Source: Prosopocoilus inquinatus
Taxonomy: Eukaryota > Arthropoda > Insecta > Coleoptera > Lucanidae
Length of the DNA stretch: 64,000 bases
Reading direction: 5' to 3'
NCBI GenBank assembly: GCA_036172665.1
Contig: CM069874.1
Location: forward strand, 55,162,707 to 55,226,706
Shown: positions 32,604 to 43,866 of the stretch, piece by piece
Numbering within the stretch: the stretch's first letter is position 1
Layout: each line of letters begins with the position of its first letter
Made by a program: the position numbers and the translations under genes
The notes under the pieces: model-generated
The model's database searches: none
What the model saw: the letters and a program-made list of their open reading frames with translations, nothing else
What the model was told of the DNA's origin: nothing

Positions 32604-34031
32604 CCCTTGAGACCCATAGTCAGTAGCGTCGGATCCACGACCTATAATTTAGCCAAATTTTTGTCAGAAATACTTAATAAAGCCTTCAGTTTAAAAACTA
32701 GGTACAATATTAAAGATACCTTTAACTTTGTAGATCAAATGAAAAATGTCATTCTTCCAAACGATTATGTGTAGATTTCGCTAGATGTAGTTTCACTGTT
32801 TACTAACATTCCAATTGATTTGGTTGTTGATATCATCACAGAGGATTGGCACAGGATCGAACCTTATTGTAAACTCACTCTTGAACAATTTTTGAAGTGT
32901 TTGAATTTCATTTTTAACAACAATTATTTTTCATTCAATAACGTAATTTACTTACAAAAATTCGGTGTAACTATGGGTAACCCCATTAGCCCCATATTAG
33001 CCCTTATGGTGATGGACAAATTATTAGATTTTGTTATAGACAAATTAACGTTTCCACTTCCGTTTATTTATAAATATGTTGACGATTTGATTACTGCAAT
33101 TCCTGTAGACCAGTTGCAATATATTCTGATCACTTTCAATAGTTTTAATGAATACCTACAATTTTCTATTGAAGAAGAGAAAAATAACAGTGTACATTTT
33201 CTTGACACACAAGTAATTAGAATGGAAGATCAGAGTATACGACTAAACTGGTATCAAAAACCAACAGCCTCTGGCAGATATATTAATTTTCATTCTAGCC
33301 ATACAATGAAACAAAAAATGAATGTAATTATTTCAATGAAAAACAGAGTTACTCATATTAGTCATCCGGTCTTTCTGATTGAAAATTTAGATAAACTATT
33401 CAAACTTTTCACTAATAATGGTTTCCCCAAAGCATTAACTTACAGATTAATTTACCAAAACAACAAATTGCCATGTCATCTGGATGATAACAATAATGAT
33501 AGGAAATTCAGAAAATTAATACACATTAACTCCCTAAGTAATAAAGTCATCAATATTTTTAAAGATTTTAAATTTTTGAACATTGTACAATATAATAATC
33601 ATACTATCAATAGTGTTTTCACTAAAACAAAGGACAAGACACCTTTTCTGTTTAACAGCGGTCTAGTTTACTCAATACCATGTACTGATTGCGAAAAAGA
33701 ATACATTGGGCAAACGGGACAATGGTTAAAAAATCGCATTTCCCAACATAAAAGCGACATTAGAACAGGGAAGGTAGCTTGTGCCTTGGCATCTCATGCT
33801 GTGGAAAGTGATCACCGATTTGATTTTGACAATACTAGCATTTTAACCCTTGAAAAAAATCTAAAGAACAGACTTTTCTTAGAAATGATTCATATTCAAA
33901 AGAATGAACATTCTGTCAATTTCAGGTCGGATATTGACAATAACAGCAACATTTATGCTCATATTCTTAGGTTTGTTAAAAATAAAAAAAAATTCATCAA
34001 AATAGTTTTCAATTCAGTTAATTTTTTATGA
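32581..34031 (+). pseudogene. PLE-2 RT + GIY-YIG endonuclease, one stop
   Basis: Frame 3 is open from 32820 to 34031 (403 residues) and extends upstream in the same frame to the PLE-diagnostic PKIHKP block near 32585, interrupted by a single TAG near 32773. Downstream are SLDVVSLFTNIP (motif A), GVTMGNPISPIL at residues 49-60 (motif B), YKYVDDL at 84-90 (catalytic), then connector and a GIY-YIG endonuclease: GLVYSIPC at 281-288 with a CTDC cluster, EYIGQTG at 294-300, an R-x3-H helix and the RLFLEMIHI block with the catalytic glutamate near 355. The N-terminal part of a full PLE protein is missing. The apparent start at 32820 is only the first usable start codon after the stop, not the true start. 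Confidence 0.9.
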
Positions 34032-34299
34032 ACTTCCCTCATTTCGTTACTTAGGGTAATTAGTTTTCTTAAGTTGTTCAGTTGGTCAATTACCGCCAAT
34101 TCCGCCATTGTTCTTGTGCACATGTCTGACTTAAGTAACGTAGTACGACGTTTTTATTTTTCTTGTAATTTTAACATGTAATCACAGCCCAATTGTGGCT
34201 TCAATGTTTGTATTTGTTGACCAATTCATCCATCTCTAGTTGTAAGTAGTGTAACCTTAAGATTTGGATTATTTAACCTCTTGTTAACTTTATAGTAAA

Positions 34300-34338
34300 C
34301 CTCCTGATGAAGTTGTTAAATACAACGAAATATTGAGG
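34300..34338 (+). ncRNA. Hammerhead in PLE-2 right repeat
   Basis: Stem I CCTC/GAGG, core CTGATGA at 34304-34310, stem II GTTGT/ACAAC with a 5-nt loop, GAAA at 34327-34330 and an ATAT palindrome as stem III. The loopless palindromic stem III means it should act as a dimer, as known for PLE hammerheads. The A.C pair at the base of stem II is non-canonical. Confidence 0.75.
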
Positions 34339-34408
34339 CCTTAAACAAAGGAGTTGCCTTTTACTAATCGTCCAGTGACCATATCCCGTTAGATTTTCAA
34401 CTTACTTC

Positions 34409-36136
34409 CTAAATTTTTGTTTTGTTTACAATCAGTTTTAAGTTATTTTCTGTAAACCAATCTTCCATCTTTGTGAGGTTATTGGTAATTTTTGCAGCCA
34501 AGTCATCGGTAGTATCCGCTTTTACTATCAAAGAAGTATCGTCAGCAAACATAACAACTAAATCATTCACTATGCCGGAAAGCTCATTTACGTAAAGTAG
34601 GAACAATAGAGGTCCTAAGACCGAACCCTATGATACTCCCTGAGTTTTATTTCTTAGCCTAGATTGTCTTTCATTGCCATTAGAATCCGTTATTGCAACA
34701 CACTGTTTGCGGTTCGTTAAATAAGCGGCAACTTTTTCCTTTTCAGAGAGTGCATCCAGGATTGTGCAAATTACCGAAAAAATGGCTCGAACGGTAGATC
34801 TTCCTTTCATATAAGCATTTTGTTTTTATAATTAAGTTCTGTTTGCTAGCGTAATTCATTATTCGACTAGCAAGTACATTTTCAAATATTTTACAAACTA
34901 ACTAATGCAATTAACGTTTCAACTTCCGTTATATTATCAGTCTGTAATCACCAATATCACTTTTGTTACCTTTCTTGTACATTGGTTTGATTACTGTTAT
35001 TTTAAGTTGATCGGGAAAAATTCCAGACTCAAAACATTGATTTATTAGGTAACACAGTGGATGGCTCAATGTTTCCGCACAATATTTTAACAATTTCGTA
35101 GAAACCTCATCTAATCCTACTGCCGTTGTGTCTTTTAAATTAACCATTATATTGTGCACTTCCTTGCTGTTTGTTGGATGTAGAAACATAGTCATATCAG
35201 AGAATGGGACTCTATTGTATTCAGAGTTGGACTTTATAGTATCATTTTGACCTATTCCTATAAAGTAATCATTAATTTTTTCTAATATATCCTCAGTATT
35301 TTCGGATGCATTTTGTTTTAAATTATTAATATCAGATTTTGTAGTGCTATGTTTTCCAGTTATGCTTTTTACTAATTCCCATGTAGCCTTTGTTTTGTTA
35401 TTAGAAGATCTTATAAATTCGGAATTGTAGGTCTTTTTCGCATCACTAATACATTCCATTACAAATCGACAGTGTCGTACATAATCGTCTTTTACAATTT
35501 TATCACTAATTACACCCTCAAATAGCTGCCGTTTAATTTTTAAATTTTCTTTCAAGTCATCATTGATCCAACGGTTACGTTTTGGTGTTATTGATGTTTT
35601 TATTTTTGGACAAACTTCATCTAATATGTCCTGAATTTTTTTTAAAAAGGCATTTGTGTTGGTGTTTGGGCAGTTACAGTTGAATATTTCGTTCCAAGAG
35701 AGCTTTTCTAAAATATTTTTAATTTTTGTTAACTTTGTATTGGTAATTTGTCGTTTTATTATATATTCTTCTGTCGTGATATCTACAGAGGTATCAAAAA
35801 ATATTTCTTGCCCGTAATGGTCTGAAAGACTAGATTTATGTATTGAAGTCTTATACTCCGAGAAGTTGGCGAAGATATTATCAATCAAGTTGGAAGAGCT
35901 AGCAGTTACTCGCGTAGGTTCCTCTATTGTTGGTACTAATCCGAAAGCTTGAGTAAGTCTAATTTATTTTGTAAGTTTATATTAAAATCTCCACATAATA
36001 ATAATTTATAGTGGTTCGTCTTATTTGTTAATGAGAGTAATATCTCAATGATTAAAAATTCATCAAAATTTCCATTAGGTGGTCGATATACATTTATTAT
36101 TATAATTTGAGAAGTTTTATTTTTATTGCGCTGCAT
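34409..36136 (-). pseudogene. LINE-B endonuclease/RT, upstream part
   Basis: Three pieces are visible. Positions 35936-36136 carry the mid-endonuclease motifs VYRPPNGNF and CGDFNINL. Positions 34929-35888 (319 residues) start at the endonuclease end (IDNIFAN..LSDHYGQ), continue through the linker and enter the RT with GLDEVSTKLLK and KKGNKSDIGDYR. After a damaged stretch come KGRSTV and YLTNRKQCV (34628-34810), then after a frameshift the catalytic FADDTSLIV (34535-34555). Between DALSEKEKVA and YLTNRKQ the whole motif A segment (FDLSKAFD and flanks, roughly 40-50 residues) is missing, an internal deletion that removes a catalytic aspartate. Stops and frameshifts confirm a pseudogene. Confidence 0.85.
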
Positions 36137-36137
36137 T

Positions 36138-36495
36138 CAATTGTAAGTTCTACACTTTTTTGTTTTTATTGAATCAATTTTGTGTAAATAAGATATACAG
36201 GGTCCGGCATTGTTCTGAATTTGGTCATTTATGAGATTATTTAAGGAGATACTAATAATTGAGCTGCGGCAAATGATTATCAGGTTAAATGTCCACATTT
36301 GAAAATTATTTTTAATAATACAGGATATGCCATACAATTACTGCGGACCAAAGATACGTTTTCTTTTAATGGAACACCTGTATGCGATGCAATTTTTGAA
36401 ATGTCCTGATCCTGCCCTTTCTAAAGTTTGAATATTTTATATCGGGTAGTTAACAATTATGACTTGACGCTTTTGTCAAAAAAACTGTCCGACCC
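36138..36495. other. Spacer with TE-end remnants
   Basis: No gene. TATACAGGGTCCGG at about 36193 and TACAGGATATGCC near 36321 resemble termini of TA-inserting elements, but I could not pair them. Confidence 0.35.
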
Positions 36496-36666
36496 TTTAA
36501 TAACAATAATAATAATAATATTTATTATTAACCCAACAGACTACAGTCCATGAGGGATATACAATAGAGAAATTTCCATATTTCTACAAGTTATCCAGTA
36601 GCAATACATCGTAATTATTGACGAAAAAACGTTTACAATATAATCTGATGAATATGGCCATAAACC

Positions 36667-37149
36667 CTATTCACCTACCATGACTTCATTACAATACACA
36701 CGGAAACAGCTACTTACAAAAAAAATATAAACTTTATTTGACAGTGAATTGTATGTGCGGCACATGTTATGCATGGGGGAGAAAAAGTGTTGCAACGTTC
36801 TACAATGTTCTATATGAAATGTTAGTGGATGTCTACAATTTAAACGCGGTATCTGAAATTCTATTTTCAAAATCTCATTTGAAAATGATCTTTCTGGATA
36901 TATACCGTACCTAACAAAAAACATATATTTGCAAAATTTTCTTTGAATCCTTTCTAAGGTCATAATATGGGTATTATAATGGGGATTCCAAACCACTGAA
37001 CAATACTCAAGTTTAGATCTTACGTAACTAAAATACAAGATAAGAAGTGAATCAATACATTTAAAGTGAGTCGTATTTCTGACAATAAATCCTAGAATTT
37101 TTAAAGCATGATTACTATGGGTCGGGGAAATATATTTTGCGAGGTTCAA
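36667..37149 (-). pseudogene. LINE-C C-terminal domain
   Basis: 160 residues starting at NLAKYISPTHSNHALKILGF, with YFSYVRSKLEYCSVVWNP and LERIQRKFCKYMF, the conserved region after the RT in Jockey-type LINEs. It would normally follow directly on the SRLT block at 37426. It runs to the stop just before the 3' untranslated region. Confidence 0.8.
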
Positions 37150-37430
37150 ATTCTAGTGAAGCGGGCAATAAAAAATATTAGATCGTGGCGTGCAAACAAA
37201 TGCGAGGGTTGCGGAGACAATTAACGCCGCTACAGCAATGGTATTACTGAGTATAACAAAAAAGCAGAGCCATATTGCCGCAATAAAAAAATACAGTTAT
37301 GCAATCAACTTTTCTTGTGTAAATGTGTAAAGATTTTCAGAGTAAGGAGTTGACCAATTTGTACCTCGACCTCCGCCACATTGCATTAGAGTGTAAGAAC
37401 ACCGTAAATTATTGTCACCATTCCATTACG
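37150..37430. mobile_element. Insertion within LINE-C
   Basis: The LINE protein is interrupted here. The sequence is less AT-rich than its surroundings and has no frame matching the LINE. I do not recognise it and did not find clear terminal repeats. Confidence 0.45.
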
Positions 37431-38790
37431 TTAATCTAGAATCAATGATGACACCCAAATCCCTGAACTGCTTTACTTCCTCAATTAATACACCATTTAA
37501 CAAATAATTAAATTCAACAACATTATCGATTCTCGAGCACCTTAACACTTTCCACTTATTCTCATTAATTTTTTGACCATCGGCAGAGTACCAATTACTA
37601 AAATGATTCAAATCATTTTGCAAAACATGACAATCGGTATCATTTGTTATGATATTTGCTATTTTGATATCATCAGCATATACAAAAATTGGACGTTGAA
37701 ACTGACACAAAATATCATTGATATAAATAATAAAAGGAAGGGGTCCCAAGTTTGATCCTTGAGTCACACCACTATCTGTCTAACATGTATTTGACCGGAA
37801 GCCACCATATTCAACATATTGCTTCCTATTTGCCAAGAAAGATTTAAGTAATTCTATTAAATTATTCCATAAGCCAAATGAACTTAATTTACTTAACAGA
37901 ATCGGTTGGTTCACAACGTCGAAAGTTTTACTTAAATCTGTGTAAACTACATCAACTTGTTTCTTATCGTGAAGAGCATTTGATACAAATTGAACGAAGT
38001 CACAAAGGTTAGTTGATGTCGATTTACCATACATAAATCCATGCTGACAATCACTAATATAATTGTGAACATGAGCTTTTAAGTTTTTAGCCACAATAGA
38101 TTCAAATATCTTTGCAAAATTTGGTATTAACGCAACAGGTCTGTAATTTTCAATATGACTTGAATCGCCTGATTTAAATATGGGCACCACCTTTGCGGTT
38201 TTCCATTCTTCTGGAAAAGCAGCATGGCGAATAACAAGATTAAAAATATGACAGAGAGGATCGCACAAACACGAAACACAATCTTTTACAAAAAAACGCT
38301 GGAACATTATCAGCTCCCATAGTAAAATTTGGTTTAAACTTTTTAACAACGTTCACAATATCACACGTCCTGATCACCAAGTTATGTATAATGTTACCCA
38401 CATCACCAACATTCTCAAACTGAATAGAACGGTCACAATTATTATTATTATCAGAGCCAAAAAAGCGCTAAAATACTGAACGAAGCTGTTCACTATATCT
38501 TGTTGTGATGTTAATTCTTGATCACCAAACACCATTGCAGAAGGAACTCTTGTTGTATTTTTCTTCAAATTAATAAATTTCCACAACTCTTGAGGATTAG
38601 ATTTGATGTTGTTTTCAGCATTGCTAATAAAATTTTTGAATCCTGATTTAATCTCAGTCCTAATATTTTTCCTCAATGAGTTTACACGATGCAAATCAAC
38701 AGGATATCTAAATGTCTTGTAACGTTCCCATAAACGACGTTTCTCTTTTATAAGATTAATTATATGTGTCAAACCATAGGTAGTACACAA
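37426..38790 (-). pseudogene. LINE-C linker and reverse transcriptase
   Basis: 138 residues of inter-domain linker are followed, after a stop/frameshift near 38360, by the RT: FPEEWKTAKVVPIFKSGD and IENYRPVALIPNFAKIFE (early RT blocks), HGFMYGKSTSTN, motif A VVYTDLSKTFDVVN, then after a stop near 37779 GVTQGSNLGPLPF (motif B), VYADDIKIA (catalytic motif C) and FRDLGVIIDSRLT. The catalytic YADD is intact. At least two disruptions make it a pseudogene. It is a different lineage from LINE-A/B/D, judging by its C-terminal ERIQRKFCKYMF block. Confidence 0.85.
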
Positions 38791-40700
38791 AAAAAAAACA
38801 AAACAAAAAGTCTCTATGCATAAAGGGTCTAGAACGCATAGTTTTTAAGATAAACTGCATTGAAAATTCAAATATAAATTGGTCGAACGGCTGTTCTGCG
38901 CCACAAGAGCAATCAATCCTCGCGGAGCAGAAGGTAACACTATCGTTTTCCTTAAAACAAATCTCTAAAACGTTTTTGATTATAGCTTTCTGCGGCAATT
39001 TATTCTTTTGGACGTCGACCTTTTGTGTGCATACATAAGAAATGAATGATTATCTTCATTTTGGACTCAAACGAGGTTGATTATTGGAATGTCACTAATA
39101 AATTTATTTCTTGCAAATTCATACTTGAATGAGGTTAGTAAATACGCTCCTAACGGGTCAGACATTTATTCTAAATCAGCCTGTATTCATACAGCAGTCT
39201 TTTTTGTATTTAACTTTATGTGAACTACCCTAACTAATGAACTAGCCTGTATATAGGCAATATTTTATTTCCTGATTTCAACCATGAAGAATTTTCGTCG
39301 AAACTAAAATTACTCATAATCAATTCTATAACTGCAGCCCAGTTATAGAATTGATTCCTTAATTGATCAGTCGCGATCATACTTCGCGTTACTCATAATT
39401 AGGGAAAAGATTTCAGACTACTTAGTGTCGGACGCTTTTTACGCTGAATGTACTGTTTACTCTCGCCACTGCCGCTGCCTCCGATGCCATGTATCAACGC
39501 CTTCTGTTTATAGGCCTGATTCTTTAGGTGGGAGAACACCTCGACTTGAGACTGAGATAACGCTGCGCGTGCGCGCGCTGTCCACTAAAGTGTTTATATT
39601 AAATCCGCTGGACAATCTAATACAGTAAACAGAAATAGATTATGACTGATTGTTTCGCAGATGCAACTGTCAACTGTTTGTTTTTGCTTATGGGCACTAT
39701 CTTAGGTATTCGTAATACGCTGAAAAAATTAAATCCAAAACCGACGAAATGACTAAATGATAAAGGTGTAAATACACATTTGATTGAAATTTATCTACCC
39801 CATAAGATGGTTTCTAGGATATTATAGAAAAGAGGTGAAAAACAGTGGTCCTAAAATTTGCTAATTCAATAATAATTTCAGTTCTTCGTGTTTATGAACC
39901 CAACAGATTAAAAATTTTCTGAAAATGCGATCTACAGTCTACTAGGTACTTTTGGTTGAAGCAATTTTTTCCTTCATTTTTAAATACTTGCAGACTTAGA
40001 AAACTTTTCTTCTACTCTCATATACGAGGCAATACAGTGTAATGTGTCGAATGGAATAGTATATTAAAAAACAAGTTTCATAAGACTTGATTTTAGCGCA
40101 CGCATCTAATTTTAGAAAACGAGTCGAAAACGAGTTTTCTAAATGGACAAGTGGGACAAAATGTCTTATGAAACGCGTATTTTATAGAATTTTTTTCTAT
40201 TTTGGTGCTTAGACGTGAAAAAATCTTAAGAATCTGCGTTATTTTGTAATTTAACATGGGGATATTTTGTTTTGTTGATGGAAATTAAAATAATTTCAAA
40301 CCAATACCAGTTTAGAGGTTACGCCGATACTTACGTATTTTGTGTGCTTATAGTTTTATTTATGTTTTCCTAATTTGGGATGCCAGCAAATAAAGTTAAT
40401 TTCAAACATATGTAACTTGGAGGTAGGTTATTATTTGTAATTTGATATTTAAACAAATCTAGCTGCGTCTGTTGCCACCAACGAATTTTTTGTAGGTTAA
40501 TTTTTCAAATCCGTTTATTGTACAAGCATCACATTAAATTGTTTGATCAGTTGACACGTTTCGAAAGAAATTCCTTTTTTAAAACTTTACGAAATTAAGT
40601 CGAATCCGCAAACGCCGCCATTTCCAAATTCAGAGTTTAGAGTTTGAACATGGAACTCTAGAAGAGTAATAGAAGTAACATATAATTTATAACTAAAGAG
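38791..40700. other. Mostly unannotated spacer
   Basis: No gene supported. Positions 39425-39628 are a GC-richer open frame (67 residues) without motifs. Positions about 39640-39740 resemble the arm of the foldback at 20418-21417, so part of this interval is an old copy of that family. Confidence 0.4.
39317..39356. repeat. Perfect 17-bp hairpin
   Basis: AATCAATTCTATAACTG and its exact complement flank a 5-6-nt loop (39317-39356). ATTACTCATAATCA-like sequence precedes it and TTACTCATAATTA follows it. Confidence 0.6.
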
Positions 40701-40754
40701 TTCCAAAGAAAACATGTCTATACTAAAACAAATGAATTTTTGTAACACGTGTTT

Positions 40755-41870
40755 ACTCCTCGAGCTTGAATGGCGTTCTCATTCTTTTCAGTAAGCCGAA
40801 AAGGTTTTGAATTATTTCTTGGGGAATCGATTCCCATTTTACTTTTGCAGCAGTTCTGAGTTCGCTTCTGGTCGTAGGAGCCGGATTTCTGTGCCCAATC
40901 CCTTTTTTCAACAAATCCCACGAATGCTCGATCGACTTAAAATCGGGACTGTATGAAGGCCATTCTAATGTTCTGGTATTAAGCTCATCGGGAGACTTTA
41001 GTACTGCTGCAGCTATGTAGTGGCGACCTTTACCGCGCATTAGCACTATTTTTGTTTTTAATTCATACTCACGACGCCATATTTCATTAATTGAATATTT
41101 GCACTGATCTCTCATATCCTATAACTCCAACATAGGGCACAACATACTCTTGTAAGGTGTCTTCAATATGCCTTTCAGCCATCACTCCTCCGTTAACCTC
41201 CAGAAGCTCTGTACATGCCTCCTAACTTATACCAACCCAAAAAATTATTCCACCTCTCCAAAGCTGATATTAACAAAATTGCAACTGTAATACTAATAAC
41301 GCTCTCTGATGCCCGGTTTTTAGAAACTTTTATCATTGGATAAGTTATAAATTCCTTTAGTTCTAATATAGGTGACCATAGCAATATTTACTTTATGTAA
41401 CGAAAAAAGTTTCCAGAAACCAGCCATGACTCTTCTATACACCTTATTTTATCTGGCCGGCTTCAAATGTTTAAATCCTTGCTTCGTCAGTAAAATAAAC
41501 ATGTTTCGTTTCCTCCACGGACCAGTTAGTAAAAAGTCTAGTAAATTCTATTCTTTGCTTTTTGTGTTGTTGGGAGAGATAGGGTACTAACATTCAAAAA
41601 GATTTCTTTAAACCTGCGTCTAATCGTATTAGAACAGTAACCCTTCTTACGTTTTGAAGCTCATTTCTTAATCTAGAGTATGAAAATTCACAAATTCTTA
41701 AAGACTGTTGAACAAAGCGATTATCAGCAGCACTGGTGCACCATCTCCATCCTTGCCCTATCGTTCTTTTATCATTTTCAGTTTCTTGGTTTCGTTTTAT
41801 AACTCGAGAAACCGTAATCTGTGATGGTTACTCAACAAGATTCTAAGCCATAGACTTAATTTAAATCATT
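40755..41870 (-). pseudogene. Tc1-like transposase pseudogene
   Basis: Minus strand. The C-terminal 120-residue frame (41115-40756) has the third catalytic block EWPSYSPDFKSIEHSWD with the conserved glutamate. Upstream at about 41450-41540 another frame reads NWSVEETKHVYFTDEAR (first catalytic aspartate). HTH-like sequence seems to continue to about 41870. The second aspartate region (about 41200) is not recognisable. Multiple frameshifts. IEH in the third block points to the Tc1 (DDE) rather than the mariner (DDD) branch. No TIRs located. Confidence 0.75.
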
Positions 41871-42965
41871 CTTGCAATATTTTCTATCCATATTCTTCGT
41901 TCCATAAAGTTACCAAATTTATGGCATACGGTTTGATGGTATAGTTGTTTCGCAGCAACTTTTTACAAAAATATCGTTTAAAAGGTTTATCAAGGAAACG
42001 CACTATTTCCACTACTTTTACAAAGTAGCGCAATTAGGATAATTAACGTTAGAACATAAACAAATCAAATGTTTGTCAAGAAGTCATATTTGACGCAGAA
42101 ATGTTTTTGTCAATGAATATAATGTACATTGCAAGTCATAGGCATGCCTGAAGTAAATATTTACTTTTGTGTTATTCTACAAAATTGTTGTTTCTGCATA
42201 CCAATATTCTAATTCGCTTAACTTTAATTATCATAGAACTAATACCAGGAAATCTAAAATGACGAGTACGAAATCTACTTTCATAGCACTTCAATTCTCT
42301 GTTCTCAATTTGCCCAGCTTTTACTTTTAGAACTGCACACACAACGATGAAAAAGACAAATCACATATCTTTAGAATGATTAACTTCCGATAAGCAACGA
42401 TGACAATGATTAATTATTTTTTTTACTCACATAAAGTTCCCTTTGAAATTTACACCAGCCTTTAAGATACCGATGATCAAATAATCGTTTTTTCTGTAAT
42501 ATTTTGATGACGAATAAGATTACTTCACCGCTCATGTCAGAAATAAAATATTCGCGCACGTAGGAACTACTAACTCCTTTGACATTTATTGCTAATGAAT
42601 ATTCAGTGGTTTTTAATGATTACGAAGAAGTAGATTGCGAATTTAAATACGACAATTACTAAACCATCACGTCTAACGGGCACGATCTACAGTTACACGA
42701 ATCAAAATTCGCAATTATTATTAATCTGCTGGCCGAAAATGATGTTGCTGCCATTGCCACTTCATGTATACTAATTAAAATAATTTCAAAAACCGTAATT
42801 TGCACGTTCAAGTAGAAACCTATTCAACAGAATAGGAATAAATTCAGTAAACGCCTTTAAGTCAAATACGGTTTGCATCTTAACAAAAACGGGAAATACA
42901 AATTATTTCGACATGTTGGAAAACTGATAATGCGTACAGTATCGACTCAATCTGTTAATTACGTT
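41871..42965. other. No gene recognised
   Basis: About 1.1 kb of AT-rich sequence upstream of LINE-D. It may include LINE-D 5' untranslated sequence, but no ORF1 is visible. Confidence 0.35.
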
Positions 42966-42991
42966 AATTTTAATAATCTAATTCAAATTGA

Positions 42992-43789
42992 TTGTTTGCA
43001 AAATTTTCAAATGGATGTAATGCGCGGGAAAACGATGTAGTTTTCAACATATTTCACCTGAACATTCGTAGTTTAAGATCCAAAGTAGCAATTTTGGAGG
43101 GTCTTATGCATGATATGTGTTTTCCTGACATCGTCTGCCTGACTGAGCAATGGCTGTTAGATGGCGAAATACAGCACTTCTGCCCCATCGGTTACGATTT
43201 CATAAACCATTATAGTAGAGCTCAAAATAAAAGCGGTGGGGTCAGTATCCTCGTCAAAACTGGTAGTAACATATCCCTTGTACCCTGTAATATTGCATGC
43301 ATCGAAAAAGATTTTGAGTATACAAGTGCTCAATTTAAAATTGATAATTTGAAATGTATTCTCATTTGCTTTTATCGTTCCCCTAGTGGTGATATTTAAG
43401 TTTTCATCGACAAACTTATTTCTACTCTACAATGTGTTGTTAAGCGCGGTAAGATTGTAATAGCCTGTGGTGACTTCAATGTAAATTTTGCCGAAATCAC
43501 TAAAATATCTGCTGATGTAACTAATGTTTTTAAATCTTTCGGCCTTGTTCCTTATGTAAACCAATCGACCAGAGTAACTAATAAAACATCTACCTTAATC
43601 GATAATATGTTTGCAACTAAATCTGACATTATCCTTAATTGCATTACAGCAGAATCATTCCTCTCTGATCACTGCTATCAATTATTGTCTCTTAAAGACC
43701 TGAATATTAAACGGAAAAATTCTGCTAATGAAACTTACAATAGGAAATTTACGGAATCTAATATTAATCATTTTAAATCATTACATTAG
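42992..43789 (+). pseudogene. LINE-D APE-type endonuclease
   Basis: The endonuclease nicks target DNA for target-primed reverse transcription. Motifs in order: FHLNIRSL (start), VCLTEQWL (catalytic glutamate block), FYRSPSGDI, ACGDFNVNF (43455-43490), TLIDNMFA and FLSDHCYQ (43660). A TAA directly after SGDI (43397-43399) interrupts the frame; downstream it continues in the same frame with VFIDKL. A further stop at 43787 ends the piece before the linker. Confidence 0.85.
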
Positions 43790-43866
43790 AAAACGAATCA
43801 TGGATCAATGTGTATAATACGTACGATGCAAATGAATGATTTAACAATTTTTACCAGACTTTCTTA

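Larger units (their letters stand above)
32150..34412 (+). mobile_element. Penelope-like element (PLE-2) with inverted ends
   Basis: A 2.26-kb insertion into LINE-B flanked by the 16-bp duplication ATTTTTGTTTTGTTTA (32134-32149 and 34413-34428). Inverted terminal repeats of about 350 bp (32172-32530 and 34061-34409) are nearly identical, and each includes a hammerhead ribozyme. Between them lies an RT plus GIY-YIG endonuclease. Inverted pseudo-LTRs and variable-length duplications are known for PLEs. The high arm identity suggests a fairly recent insertion. Confidence 0.9.
31335..36137 (-). mobile_element. Jockey/CR1-like LINE (LINE-B), split by PLE-2
   Basis: On the minus strand: partial endonuclease (36137-35750), linker, RT, then C-terminal domain and a 3' end in GTGAATAAACAAGATATTATTATT. 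It is interrupted at 32150-34412 by PLE-2. Removing PLE-2 joins the blocks NNLKLIVNKTK and MLKFTLKEEN without loss. 5'-truncated inside the endonuclease. Confidence 0.85.
36500..38790 (-). mobile_element. 5'-truncated Jockey-like LINE (LINE-C)
   Basis: On the minus strand: linker (38790-38374), RT (38349-37426), C-terminal domain (37149-36667) and an (ATT)n 3' tail at about 36500-36526. The endonuclease is missing. About 270 bp of unrelated sequence (37150-37430) separates the RT from the C-terminal domain. Confidence 0.85.

Noticed and set aside
39317..39356. Rho-independent terminator
   Set aside because: The context is eukaryotic and there is no upstream gene. It is kept only as an inverted repeat.
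41445..41490. CTGACGA on the minus strand as a hammerhead
   Set aside because: This is the codon run for the TDEAR catalytic block of the Tc1 transposase relic.
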